Made by a program: the position numbers and the translations under genes. 64,000 nt of DNA from Oidiodendron maius Zn (taxonomy: Eukaryota; Ascomycota; Leotiomycetes; Myxotrichaceae): positions 1,860,001-1,924,000 of the forward strand of contig KN832871.1 of the NCBI GenBank assembly GCA_000827325.1, given 5' to 3'. How positions within the stretch are numbered: position 1 is the stretch's first letter; every line of letters starts with the position of its first letter. The notes under the pieces are model-generated. The model ran no database searches. It was not told where the DNA came from and saw only the letters and a program-made list of their open reading frames with translations. Below are positions 45,220 to 57,060 of the stretch, in pieces.

Positions 45220-45999
45220 GATCACGCAGATTGCGCGTAGAGCGTCCTTCGGGATCGTCGATGCCTGCTCAATGACGAGCTTCTATCTCGCGAGTAGGTC
45301 AGTAACACACCACTCGAGTTCGAGCGCGCTGCTCCTGGCGGTGCCGCATGGGAATGATTGTGGAAGGCTGGGGATTTTAGAGACGCTGGCCGAGGTCAGG
45401 TAGAATTATGGTTGTTGTTCTGAGCGTCCTCACGCCTTAAGGATATCTAGGGGCATCGTCACCCCATTAAATTCCTGGAGCAGGTTTCTAGCGAGAGGCA
45501 GCGGAACTCAGGGTAAAACGAGACAGGGAACGAATCACAACACTGGGTTGGCAGGCAGGTTAAGCACTCTAATTTTGAGAACAGGGATCCAACTCACTTT
45601 ATCGCGACCTAATTTACTGAAATTAACTCGATTGGTGCAGCATCTTATCTTTAGTTACTTTGAAAAGGGCGGCCCGAACTGCATACTGTAGCATGCCGAT
45701 ATAGAACCTGCCACAATTACTATTTACAAAGAATTCGGCCCTGGGGACGTAGCCAACATGTAGTTGTCAGCTTCCGCAAGTATTCGGAACATCACGCTGA
45801 TAAGACAGTGCTGAAGAAAAATGGGCGATATCATGAGTGTAATTGACTTTTTGATGCAGAGCTATCTATCCCAGAGGACCGTAATTCCGCGTAGGCAAAA
45901 ACATAGGGGTATCAGCGGCTCGATACTCTGGATATTCTACGAGCTCTGCTCTAGATAGATACATGGTCATGATACTCCGAACTCCCCCGAATTTATGCC
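45220..45999. other. Intergenic region upstream of GT90 and downstream of uS8
   Basis: About 780 bp. The part next to 45219 is the GT90 promoter; the part next to 46000 is the uS8 3' flank. No further gene is supported. Confidence 0.4.
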
Positions 46000-46633
46000 C
46001 TAGTAGAAGAAGCCAATGATCTTTCCGGCAACATGCTTGCGTCTTGCCTCCTCGTGGTCCATAATACCAGCAGAGGTAGTGAGCACGATGTATCCGAATT
46101 GACGGGATGGCAGCAGCTTGACAACCCACTTCTCGAGTTCGGTCAGGCGGACGTTGTAGCGTGGGGAGATAACTCCAGTCTTATTGAGACTATCACCGCA
46201 AGTCAGTATCAATTACGTATAGATAATTACAAGTATCCTTACCGGCCGTTCAGCTGGATAACGATCTTGCCGGAGCGGTGATCATCAACTTCCTCAAACT
46301 CGCCGATGTAACCTGCAGATAGGAATTAGTATGTTGCGAAAGATTAAACGTATAGCATCAGGGCAGATATCAGAAAACGTGTAAGATCTTCGCAGGTGAA
46401 TAATCTATCGGCAACTTAAAGGACTATGGTCGTGTTGCATTGAGACCGTCATCTAGTTATCATGCCGAATGAGGAATAGAGAAAAATGTCCATCACATAC
46501 CGTGCTTCTGCATAACGCTGAGGAACTTGACGATAACCTTAGAGCTAGGCCGGATGAGGACTTGACGCTTTCCGGATTTCTCAGCATTGTTGATGCTGTT
46601 GAGCGCATCGTTGAGGACTGAAGTCTTGACCAT
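46000..46633 (-). CDS. RPS22: 40S ribosomal protein uS8 (S15a / Rps22)
   Basis: A structural protein of the small ribosomal subunit that contacts 18S rRNA. Exons 46501-46633, 46243-46312 and 46000-46189 give 130 aa, exactly the eukaryotic length. Sequence blocks: [96 protein letters not shown] and the end [11 protein letters not shown]. The first intron is about 188 nt, longer than most here, as often seen in fungal ribosomal protein genes. Divergent from eS12. Confidence 0.98.
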
Positions 46634-47205
46634 CTTGACAGACTGAGATTCTCAGATCGTAGATTGGGAAATGAGGTATCTGCAGCATTTGTTGTTAGCC
46701 TTCATGGGCTCTGAGCGTGGAGAGTGCCCTTATGATTGACAATGGGGTTCTTCAGCTCGTCGTAAAGGAGTAGAGTAGTGTCGGCATCTTTCAATCGCTT
46801 TGATCAATTATCGCACATTCGAGACTGAGCGAAAACGCTCCGACGAAGGCTATAACGCTCTCGCAACATGAGTAGATGCCGATTCTCGCTCCGCCTCTCA
46901 TGAAGGGCACTCGAATGGAACACGGGAGTGTATTTTATACATACCTCGAAGTTATGAGGATGGTTTTGCGAAGGCTTTGTGGAGTTGTGGGTGCGGAAAG
47001 TTACTTTCGTGCTTTCGCGATTTTTCACTGTGCGCGCTTACCTAAGCCTTCCATTTTAGGCGAGCCCTCACACAATCGCTGAAATTCGCGGAAAGTTCGT
47101 CTCGAGATATCATCCCTCTTGTTCCCTTTCTCTTTGCCCAGCAAAAGAGGAAAAATAAGGAGAGAAAAACACAGTTTTTTGAGGACCCTCAGCTAATCAC
47201 ACACA
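46634..47205. promoter_or_regulatory. Divergent promoter of two ribosomal protein genes
   Basis: 572 bp between the start codons of uS8 and eS12. Shared control of two stoichiometric 40S subunits is expected. I could not pick out a named ribosomal-protein promoter element with confidence. Confidence 0.55.
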
Positions 47206-47821
47206 ATGGTAAGTCCTCTATCAATTCTCAGCGCCAGCCTGCTTGTGAGCAAGCCAAAATGCGCAAGTTTAGTACCCCGGCGCAGGATACCTATACTAAC
47301 ATTAAGGTCTTCCAGTCTGACGAAGAGCCCACCTCCCCCGTTGCCGAAGTCGCCGAGGCCGACGAGGTTGAAGTCTCTGGAGATGCTGCATCCAAAGGTC
47401 AAATGTCTGTTCTGGATGCCCTGAAGGGTGTCCTGAAGCTGGCCCTGATGCACGACGGTCTCGCCCGCGGTCTGCGCGAAGCCTCCAAGGCGCTCGACAG
47501 ACGCCAAGCACACATGTGTGTCCTGAATGAGGCCTGTGAGGAAGAGGCATACAAGAAGTTGGTGGTTGCCTTGTGCTCGGAGCACAAGATCCCCTTGATC
47601 AAGGTGCCTGATGGAAAGCAACTGGGCGAGTGGGCTGGTTTGTGTGAGTTATCCTGCATAGATTCCGCCGAGAAACATCTCTCTGACTACTTGCAGGTGT
47701 GTTGGATCGTGAGGGAAATGCGCGCAAGGTTGTCAACTGCTCTTGCGTCGTCGTCAAGGACTGGGGCGAGGAGTCACAGGAGCGGTCGATCCTCCTGAAC
47801 TACTTCCAGACTGAGCAGTAA
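47206..47821 (+). CDS. RPS12: 40S ribosomal protein eS12
   Basis: A small-subunit protein of the beak region. Exon 1 holds only the start codon (47206-47208) and is followed at once by GTAAGT; exons 47316-47643 and 47697-47821 complete 151 aa. The joined start reads [20 protein letters not shown], and the core has [79 protein letters not shown] and the end LNYFQTEQ. Reading through intron 1 would give an unrelated peptide and a stop, so the split start is required. Confidence 0.97.
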
Positions 47822-48045
47822 GAAAATGCATGGTGGGCAACGGAGTTTGCTTGCAGCGGATAGAAATTCGGCCAGAGCTGAAGCTTTCTTACAATGTAAT
47901 CTTACGATGCATTTCGGCGGGAATGGTATTTCGCATATGGGCACAACTTCGCTGCGTGAATACCAGGTCCTTCTCTCTTGTGTCGCCCATTTTTCACTAT
48001 ACCTTACCTCCCTATTCTTCGTAGCTTCCAGCTAGGTGCACAAAA

Positions 48046-48544
48046 TCATTTGCGTCCATCTACCATGATAATATGATACCCAAACCCCGTCTTAGCCTCC
48101 ACATACTTTGGATTCGCCGTTGTCGAGGCCTCTAGAGCAAAGGCCGCCTCCTCAAAGGTTGGATCAAGATCACCCCTCTTTTTCCAACCAAGCGCACCTC
48201 CTTGGAAGTACCGTTAGTAACCCAGTGCACATAACCTCTCCCAGGCCAAACCTACCTGCCCTTGCTTTGTCCTCGGAAAACTCCCTGGCAACTTCGTCGA
48301 ACTTTGCTCCAGCCTTCAGCTTTGCAAGGGCCTCTTCCTTCTTAGTATGCTTCTCGCACTGAGCAATGTTAGACATCCATCTAGTCTCCTTGATCGCATG
48401 CATAAAGTCACTGACCAGGATATGGCGCACGTTAATCTGCTGCGCTCCCTTGACCTTCGCGCCTTTCTCCTCCTCATCACCTTTGCCCTTCCCCTTCCCC
48501 TTCGCGGCAGCTCCTTTGTCTGCTGCCTTGCCCTTTGCAGGCAT
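48046..48544 (-). CDS. Parvulin peptidyl-prolyl isomerase (Par14/Pin4 type)
   Basis: It isomerises X-Pro bonds; Par14-type parvulins act in ribosome biogenesis and chromatin. Exons 48256-48544 and 48046-48200 give 147 aa. The N-terminal 35 residues are a Lys/Ala/Gly tail ([19 protein letters not shown]), as in Par14. The PpiC fold begins at [12 protein letters not shown], continues [20 protein letters not shown] and [19 protein letters not shown], and ends [12 protein letters not shown]. There is no WW domain. An insertion ([17 protein letters not shown]) sits after the first strand, where Par14 has a short linker. Divergent from cysteine dioxygenase. Confidence 0.93.
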
Positions 48545-48910
48545 CGTTGTTGTATATCAAAGGTGTTCGTGGATGAAAGGTCGTCGATCTGCTCCCATCG
48601 CGGGGTTATTTGAGGTGTCGACAATGCCCCACTTCAACCTTGTCTACAAGACGACCTCGCGAGCTGAATGTAGCAATTTGCAATTCATTGTATAAGTATG
48701 TTGGAAATCCCATACTAATTGTTTAATATTTCCTTTCCTTCCCGACTCTCATTTGTACCTGCCCTTTAGAATTCAATTCCGCCACTGATCAGCCGCTCCT
48801 TCGAATTTAACCTCCGCAAAGTAATTTTTGCCCCTCCCGATCAAAATCTTCGCAGCGAACGGTATAGCAGCCCAAGCTGGGATAGAACCAAAAACAACCA
48901 TTTTATACCA
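48545..48910. promoter_or_regulatory. Divergent promoter, parvulin / cysteine dioxygenase
   Basis: 366 bp between start codons. No coding signal. Confidence 0.45.
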
Positions 48911-49612
48911 ATGGATCCCTTCCACAGATTAGTATCTGACTTGTCGAGAATTTTGGGCCCCTCGTCCGGCCTCAATAGCTCCGACATTGAGGTCACAGAA
49001 CTGCAGAAGCTTATGGAGAGCTACACTTCAAAGGAGTCCGACTGGTCAAGATATGCGTTCTCCGATTTTAGTCGTGGGTACACTCGAAATCTTGTAGACG
49101 AAGGTAATGGGAAAAGCAACCTTGTTCGTACCCTCTTGAAGCATGCTTCTCGAATCAAAAGTCAAGTGCTAAGAAATGTTCTCTAGTTGGTCTTAGTCTG
49201 GTCGCCGGGCAGGGGCAGTCCAATCCACGATCATGCAGATGCCCACTGCTTAATGAAGGTTCTGAAAGGCTCCTTGAAAGAGACCCGCTTCGATTTTCCT
49301 AGTGACGAAGACGAGAAGCCAGAGATTATCAAAGAGACCATATATAAAGAAGGAATGGTCACGTATATGAGTGATGATCTGGGGCTCCATAAAATCAGCA
49401 ATGCGGATCCGGAAAATGTTGCTGTGAGCTTGCACCGTATGTTATAGTCCTCTCCATACAGAAAATAAAGCTATCATACTTATGGATCTCATTTAGTCTA
49501 CACCCCGCCGAATGCCGCTGTGTACGGATGCAACATATTCGACGAGAGGAGTGGCAAACGCTCCCACGTTTCGCAGTCGAACTTCTATTCTATATATGGC
49601 CGAAAAGTTTAG
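48911..49612 (+). CDS. Cysteine dioxygenase
   Basis: It oxidises L-cysteine to cysteine sulfinate with Fe(II) and O2, the entry to taurine and sulfate formation. Exons 48911-49123, 49187-49436 and 49497-49612 give 192 aa. The cupin motif is [18 protein letters not shown], with iron ligands His85 and His87 and Cys92 placed like the Cys that cross-links to Tyr in mammalian CDO. The third His is in LGLHKISN, and the partner Tyr is in [11 protein letters not shown] at the C-terminus. All known active-site residues are present. In fungi this enzyme feeds sulfur catabolism; a link to the distant TauD gene is not implied by position. Confidence 0.94.
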
Positions 49613-50609
49613 CATTGGCGTCCTCTTACTTGAGTGAGAAGCCTATTATTTAATTCAGGGTTATTAGAAGAGAAATGGCGCCCCTTCCACCTTGACGCAT
49701 TCAGGGACTATCAGATCAGGAACTACATAATTAACGCGCAAGCTAGATTAGAAATACACTGATAATTACAATACAGAATTCTACAAAATGTTAACGAGGG
49801 AGCAATCCCATCTTATACCTACATATATCCCCGACCTGGATGTTGTCCATCCTTTCCCTCAGCCCTTTCCTATTATTCTATTCACTTAAATCCGATCCCA
49901 ACACCCTTTCTCCCAGTAATTCACTCTACGAATTTATCCCGAGCCCTGTACCCGTGTCCAATTGTCTCCCAGTCTCAACCCTTCACTGTACTAGAGGAAG
50001 AGGAAATAATACCTAGGCTCGTCAGCCAAGCAGATGCACTAAGGGCATGGAGCATGAAGCTCTGTTAACGTTGCACGGTCAAAAGAAATGGACGAGAAAA
50101 CAATGAACTCATTGCCATAGCCGAAAGAAAGATGGGTCTAAAGAGGGAACCACTGGATAAGAAAAGGAGGGGTTGACAAATCCGGATGTAGGATGGCGAA
50201 GCGGTGACAAACATAGAATGTGCGAAGGATGGAAGGAAGGACAAAGGAAAGGCGAAAGAGACTGGCCAAACCCTTTCACTCTTGGAAATGCCACGTGGAT
50301 TGTGTGAGGAATAGAGCATGAATTTAATCTGGGTGATTCATCTCGGGTCATGGTAAGTCACTGCGAGCGAGGAGCGGGGACAGTAATAATCCGATTGATC
50401 CTAGCCATATCTGCTCATAACGACCCTTAGTCTACTTCTAATGGCAACTTATGTATATACTTTTCCCCGAATTCAGTACCGTAGTCCGATAATTTATGCC
50501 AAGAATACCAGTCCAGCCTTGTATTCATGCACCATGCAATGCAATCATTATGTTGAAATCGTAACTCATCTTCCATATTCTCCACACCCGTGATTCAAAT
50601 TCCATACAT
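49613..50609. other. 1 kb intergenic region between convergent genes
   Basis: C/T-rich in its middle (49840-49990). Short open frames on both strands look like compositional accidents. No gene supported. Confidence 0.4.
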
Positions 50610-53600
50610 TTATTCACCCGTGGTAAAATCAGGCTTGTAGGTCTTCACGCCACCCGCTTTCATCAGCTCGCGCAATGCCATAGTGGCGTACATGCTTGAA
50701 CCGAGCGTAAACTTGACAATCAATCCGATTTTGGCTGGCTCGCGCTTCTCAGGATCGTCCCAGTCATCCGCAGCGCCATCCATTGAGAATGCAAGAGGTG
50801 TGACTGCTGAGGTTGTTTCTACAGTAGCCACTTCGGAAGCATTTGCACGAGAGTCATCGGGCTTTGCAGCATTTAATTTGGTGATGGTATCGGCTTCTTC
50901 CTTGGTAACTTCTTTGCCGTCAGCTCCTATGTATTTTGTAGAGCGATGACCAGTACGTTGCCCCTCATTATTGACGAGAGCTGTTTCGATGAAGGTTTCT
51001 TTGTAGATAGGCTGCTTAATATCTTCCATATGAAGAACTTTTCCAGCAAATTTTTCCTTCTCATACGCAACTGAGGTCGCTTCATCTTCAGCTGCAAGTT
51101 TCGCTGGAAGACTCTGCCACGCGGAAAGATTTGGATGCACTGAGGAAGTTGGCTGAGTTTCAGGCGTGGCCTCTGGGATATCTTTCTTATTCTGCTGCGG
51201 AGCACGGCTGTGCTGATTATACGCACGGTTGTTAGATGATCGTCCGCGATTATCATATCGTTCATCCCGACCTCGACTATTGTGGCTCTTGTTGGTATTG
51301 GCCTGGCTTTGATCGTACCGCTGATAGTGTGGTTTAGCCTTATTGAGTTTGTCTAAATCCGTTTCAACTAATTGCTCGTTTTCCCCGTAGTAAGTTTGTA
51401 GTTTGAAAGTCAACTCTTTTCCGACCTGGCCCAGAAGTTTTCGATAACTACCACTGAGACTAAAGTCCTTTTGGGGACGTCGCATGTTTGCCGGATCAAG
51501 GCTGCCACCTCGTGAACTTCCCATGAACTCCTTGTAGAAATCGCCGATGTCATTATTCGGATATTCGACATCGAATCCGGGTGTCGGCAAGACGATGTCG
51601 AAAATTGTGTATTTGCCACTCTTTGCCTCCTCCGCAGACAGAGGTCGGGCTCGCTGGTAGAGATCCTCATAGGAGAGCCCAATGTCGTCCTCCGCAGGGT
51701 GGACCACTACCTCGCCGCTCTCATCTACCTCATCTTGAGCGTTAGCGCTCTTTGCTACAGTATCGATGATTACTAGATCGCCCTCAATTACTTTATCTCC
51801 GTATCGAAACCAGCGCTCGCTCGCAACCATATTCCAGACAAGTGATTGATAGGCATGAGGATACAAGGTTCGCATGTTTCGTGTAATAGCCATGAGAGCG
51901 CCGAGATAGTCATTCCTCTTCTGGTGCGAACTCAGGTGTCGAATAATGGCCTGCTCAGCGCTGAAAGCAGGCGGCAACCCTTGATTCTTGCCCGTAGTCC
52001 TGAAATGATCTATGGCGCGTGCTCGATAGATATAATCGGATGCAATTTTCTCACTACCGTGCGCATTGGGGTTGGGCTCAGCCGTCAAGGCTTCCTCCTT
52101 GATGGCAAGGATGTCCCATACCGCACCTTCAAAATCTCCCATCAGTATCTTCTTACCCACTTCATCTGTTCCAATACCAAATGAGCCGAATCGCTGTAGC
52201 CCAAAGTAATTGATGAACCCATGTTCTTTCAAGTGTTCAACTGCTCGGCCGACAACTTCCGTCGCCAATTCTAATCTTGACTCAGCATCGAGATGAGAAT
52301 CGCTCCCGAAATGGCAGTCTCGAAGGGTGATAACAAATTCATTTCCTTGGAGATCACCAAGCTCAAGACCATGCTTCTCGTATTTGAAGTCACCAATTCT
52401 GGCATTCCGCAAAGATTTATTCAGCATTGCCAACCGCTCCGCGTGCTGGCGTTTTACACTGACGCGCTGCACTGTTGCAGCTCTGCGGTCCTTTGTGCCC
52501 GCGATTCCGAAGTCTTTCGGCTTAACGGCCAGTTTACGACTCAAAAAAGATGTTACTTCCAGAGTGTTTTTATTCTCCTTGTAGAGTGAGAAGTGTAGAT
52601 ATTCTCCCCCCAGTTCTTGCCAGCCAAGCTTCCCCTTAGGCTGGTTGGCGCGCGGCTCACGATTCCGAGAATATCCCTCTGGGTGAGGTTTGATGGGCGG
52701 GGCGGCACTAAACTTGATAACTCCGTTGTCAATACTTGCGGTCTCAATTTTCGAACTAAAAATACGACGGACGTCTTGATGGATGCGACCGCGGAGTACT
52801 CTGTCCGTAATTGGCGAAGATAAAAGTGACCCAAATGTGGCTGGCTTAGCCTTCAGATGAGCTAAGATCTTCCTTTGGAAATTTACAAGATCATCTTTGA
52901 AATCAGCACTGAAGTACTTGACGAGAAGCTCTTCATCTTCAGGGTCGAGGGTAAAGGTAGTGGCTTGTGTCTCTACAGATGATTTCTCGGCCACTATTGC
53001 AGCTACTTCTTCCTGCGGCTCGGCATGAGCTCTTGATGTGGTATTTTGGTCAGCAGGAAGGTCAGCAGGTTTGGATTCTCCAGGGCCGTGTTGGGCCGCA
53101 TCTGGTTGTGCAGCGTCTTTTGAAAGGTCTTCATTATTGGTCTCAGCTTCCGGCATAGCAGAGGTAGCAGTTAAGTCTTGGTCAATGCCAGTACTGGTAG
53201 CGACATTCTCCTAGGGAAAGAGTTAGAAGATGAGGCAAAGGGAAACTGAAACAAGAAGACAATAGTCTGATCAGACAAAGAAAAGACTGATTATTGGCCT
53301 CACCTTTGCACTCGGCCTATATTTGGGGACTTTGTCTGTTGCAAGATGAACGACAGTCCCGTCTGGGGCAATTTCGTTGACAATGAAATCGGTGTATCTA
53401 GCAGAAATGATCAGCGGCGGCAAAGCAAACATAATATATTGTAGCATGAGAATAGACTCAATTAAATAAATTAAAACATGATACTGCATGCAAGGTGCCT
53501 GAAAAGATAGTACAGAACATACCTCTGCTTCAGGACACCAGTAAATCCAGGGTTAGAGGGGTTCACGAAGTGCAGAATCGCACACTCCTTTTCGCGCTCA

Positions 53601-53794
53601 GGCTGGAACCCAGTCTCAGAAAAAGGCATTGGGATGATTGGCTCGTCCATGGCGGCCGGTTTTCCAGGCGGTGGTATTGCCTGTGTTATGGTGTCTGGGG
53701 TGCTGGACGTCGCCGTTGGTGGAGGGGCAGAGAGCCTTTGGCGTTTACGTGGAGAGTCAATTAGCAGATCATCAAGGGGTCTGGCACTAGCCAT
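50610..53794 (-). CDS. PUS7: Pus7 (TruD family) pseudouridine synthase
   Basis: Pus7 makes pseudouridine in tRNAs (position 13), U2 snRNA and mRNAs. Exons 53523-53794, 53304-53397 and 50610-53210 give 988 aa, longer than yeast Pus7 (about 676). Motifs: YTDFIVNEIAPDGTVVHL at the start of exon 2, the catalytic-Asp block GIAGTKDRRAATVQRVSV, GDLQGNEFVITLRDC, and GFINYFGLQRFGSFG. The family end, GLIVKFTLGSSMYATMALRE, closes the protein. Extra length comes from an acidic insert of about 100 residues after exon 2 (PEAETNNEDLSKDAAQ) and a late insert of about 150 residues with an Arg/Asn/Gly tract (SRGRDERYDNRGRSSNNRAY). The Lys-rich basic N-terminus (RKRQRL) suits nuclear import. Confidence 0.94.
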
Positions 53795-54140
53795 GTTTGG
53801 CAAGCGGGATACTACGCGAGATCCGTGGAATTGCCGTATTCAATATGAGGAAGGGTGGTCTAAAGGAGGTGAGAGGGAAGGCTCAAAGGTCACACACCAA
53901 GTACGCAGTTTTCCATGTCACGAAGAAAATCAGAAAAGGGAGCTGGAATTACTTTAGCGTCGGCCTTCTGAGACTCCGGCTGCTCGCTTCCGCGCCACTA
54001 ATCTGTTGATGCTGGGGGCGGCGGAATCCAGGGCGAGCCCCTGTAGCAAACGTCATGATGCCAAGAGCCACTCCTCAAAACAGTGCAACAATGCCTGTTC
54101 AACTCTGTATCCACTAGAGCGTTGGGTTCGCGTCCCCTCT
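53795..54140. promoter_or_regulatory. Pus7 upstream region
   Basis: 346 bp between the Pus7 start and the 3' end of the SRA-YDG gene, both on the minus strand. Nothing further seen. Confidence 0.35.
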
Positions 54141-55825
54141 TTAGCTTCTCTCCCCCCTCTGCCCTCCAGTCTCCGAACTAGGCGGCGGCGACACTACACG
54201 GAGTCTCTCGGCTTTATATCGTCTCATGTTTCGGACAAGTCTAGAAAACGAGGCCTCGTTGGCGAGAAAATGTTTTCGCGCCTTCTCCTCCTGTTCCTGC
54301 GCGAATTTCCACTGATAGTATCTGGAAGCACCCTTGTGTGAGATGATTTCATCTGCCAGCACTCTGTTGTACAACTCCCAGTCGTCGAGTTGTGATGGAT
54401 TCGGGATGAGGTGTAGCTCGTTGACTGCCGTCTGGTGCTGGACGGCTTTGAGTCTGACGGTAATACTGTAGATGCCGTGGCCTTTCTCTTCCTTTTGGAA
54501 CCCATACGTCTCGACAGTATATCTATGTGGAATCAGCTCTCATAGACCTGTTCGAGGTATTCCTGCACAAGAGGAACATACTCTCCATCATATCGGATAC
54601 CAGCGGCTGGCGCGAATTTGCTCTTCAATGTGTGCCCTCTGAAGACCTTGACTTTCCGCCCACCCGGCGCCATGAGGGCTACATGAAGGCTTCTCACTTG
54701 ACCTTCTTTTTTATAAATATATGTCCGAGGCTCACGACCCGGGTACTCTGTACCTGAGAGTAAGGGCAAAATAATGACTCCTGGGCGAATCGTTACTATT
54801 TCTCTAGACGAATTGATGATACCATCTCGTCGAAGACAAGCAAGGTTCAGCCACCACCTATGGCAAACATCAGCTTGAAATTTTCTGAATATTTTTCCTC
54901 AAGTCGAAACTCACATGCCCGGCTCTAGATCGGCATTTAGGATAGGTGTCGTGTTTGTCACGCTCCACATACGGGAGATTTCTCTGAATCGACCTTTGGG
55001 GACAATGGCACGAAATGCACCCTCGTCTTTGAACTTCTTCAATCGCATTAGATCTAGATCAAAATAGTCCTCTCTAAATTTAAGCTGCCATTTTAGTTGC
55101 AGCGAAGCAGCAAGTGAAACTGATTCTGCAAGTCTGGGTGCGTGTTCTAATACTTGACCATCAAGTCTAAGTAGCGCCTCAAGGAGTTTGTCAAAGCGTG
55201 AATCAGAAATGAGAGAGATAGTAGTAGGATGCGACGAGTCTTCATGAGCAAGCGTAATATGGAGGAGCTTCTCAAGTCTACCTAGATCCTTATCTTGAAT
55301 GCGTACAAGCTTCAATTCCTGTCGAACAGAGTTCGTTAGTATCATCAGGGGCTGAGAGGGCCATGGATAATCATCAAGTGGTACTGTCGTCCAATCCGCC
55401 GCTGCTCTCCAACCCGCTGCTGTTCTACGTGCCGCGATCCCTGCTGATGGATCTGTTGCACCGTCGGCCGATGCCTGTTGTTGAGCGGGAACAATGGTCG
55501 CATCAGACTCCTCAGATGTAGTTGGAGCTGCGTGTGAAGTGACTTTAGCATGACAAGGACCTATTGTGTTGATTTACTTACAGTTTGTGCGCATGGGAGT
55601 ACTTTCTCCACTATGTGTATCTCCTTCAGTGCCGACCTGCATATCGTCTGAGTTCCCAGTTTTGGTGCTATTGGAGTTGGCCACGTCCATGGAATTTGTT
55701 GGTCCATCATCTCGGCTGCTACTGCTGCCGTTCTCAAGAGTCACACTTTGTAGCCCCAAGACCATCCTTTCTTCTTGATGACTGGAGGCAATGGCACCAA
55801 TCCCTCCAGCATCGGTGGCTTCCAT
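54141..55825 (-). CDS. SRA-YDG domain protein
   Basis: SRA-YDG domains flip out and bind 5-methylcytosine, often at hemimethylated DNA (UHRF1, SUVH). Exons 55582-55825, 54915-55527, 54582-54857 and 54141-54522 give 504 aa. The first 110 residues are Ser/Thr/Gly-rich and disordered. A helical domain at about 130-285 follows (ILTNSVRQELKLVRIQDKD to SVTNTTPILNADLEPGM). The SRA core runs about 290-430: LPLLSGTEYPGREPRTYIYK, LHVALMAPGGRKVKVFRGH, FAPAAGIRYDG then EYTVETYGFQKEEKGHGIYS. The C-terminal helix is Arg/Lys-rich. No RING, SET or PHD domain is visible, so it is a stand-alone reader with a fungal helical partner domain. The SRA call rests on the YDG motif and flanking pattern. Confidence 0.83.
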
Positions 55826-57060
55826 TATGATAGAAGAGCATGAGTAGTAGTTCACCTACTTTGCTACGTTCGCAAAGGTGAGAGTTTATGATATGCTGCG
55901 GACCTGGCTACTCCGAAAACAGTATCTGTCCTGAGAGATAGATGAAATGAGCTTTGGATTTTGAGATGTGAACACCAGCGTGATGTGCTTGTAAGGTGTT
56001 GTATAGGAAAGTGTCTTTATTTTCTGAAGTCTCGAGTAGGGTTGAGCTATCTAGAAGTGGTTAGGGTAGCAGACCCTTATTTGGTGTTTGGTGGTCGACG
56101 CTCACCCCGTTTCTCGGAGTGACAGTTGCCCTCCAAGTAGACAGTTTATTTTTGACATCCATCTGTAGACATGTGCGCTTTACGATTGATACATGATATA
56201 TATACCCTGCATTCTACCGTAGGCCAAGATAACTACAACAGTATCACGGCTTTTTGCGGTATTCCAGAGAAGAGCTTCAAAGGAGTTCAGTGACTGATTA
56301 CTAGATATCTAGAGATCATTAGTAGGAGACATTTTAGAGGTGATATATATATATATATATATATATGTGAAATCTCGATTTCTGGGAACGTGCGAATGAT
56401 AGTTCATATGGAACTGTAGTTAAGAGAAAACTACAGGCATCAATGGAAAGTCTAAGTTGGTAACATAGGGTTGCAATCAACCCTAATACAATATCTAAAG
56501 ATATCTCTCAAGCCAGCAGTATTATGAACATAGTTTGTCGAAATCAAGAGATTTCTAGTCTTCTATCAGACACAAACTAACCTAACATAGTAGATATCTG
56601 CATGGCAGAGACGGTAATAAAAGGACGCATTTTTACACCCACATTTTGGAACAATGATAGAGCATTGTTATCTGCGGAGCAGAATGTTGTCGTCTGTCCC
56701 TTAAAACAATAGCTTTACGCGAGCCCCTATAAATTTAGGACCATTGCCAAGAAATAAGCGACTGGCGCTAAGACAACCATATCCAAGTTTCAGCCGGAAC
56801 AACCGAAGTTCAACGACGGATGAACTACAATTACCTGTAGCCAGAACTCTGGTTCTACTCAGATCGGTACAAATACCGTATCATCATTGGCTCTCCTATT
56901 CAGCTGCAATTGGTTCAATATCGTGGGTGGAGCCCAAGGTCTGATTACTAAACGTGGGGTCAATACCGAGGTAACTGGTCGGGTAACAGTCTTTTAAAAC
57001 GCACTCTCTTCCATTACAATAATTGTTGTTTAAAGTTGATTTTGAGTTGGTATCATCATT
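55826..57060. other. 1.2 kb divergent intergenic region, SRA-YDG / ABM protein
   Basis: AT-rich with the (TA)n tract at 56343-56366. TTTAAAGTTG precedes the ABM start. No gene supported. Confidence 0.45.
56343..56366. repeat. (AT)12 microsatellite
   Basis: Uninterrupted dinucleotide repeat of about 24 bp in intergenic DNA. Confidence 0.95.

Noticed and set aside
49613-50609. Small minus-strand frames in the spacer after cysteine dioxygenase
   Set aside because: Pro/Ser/Phe-rich accidental frames in a C/T-rich stretch, with no motif or conservation signal.
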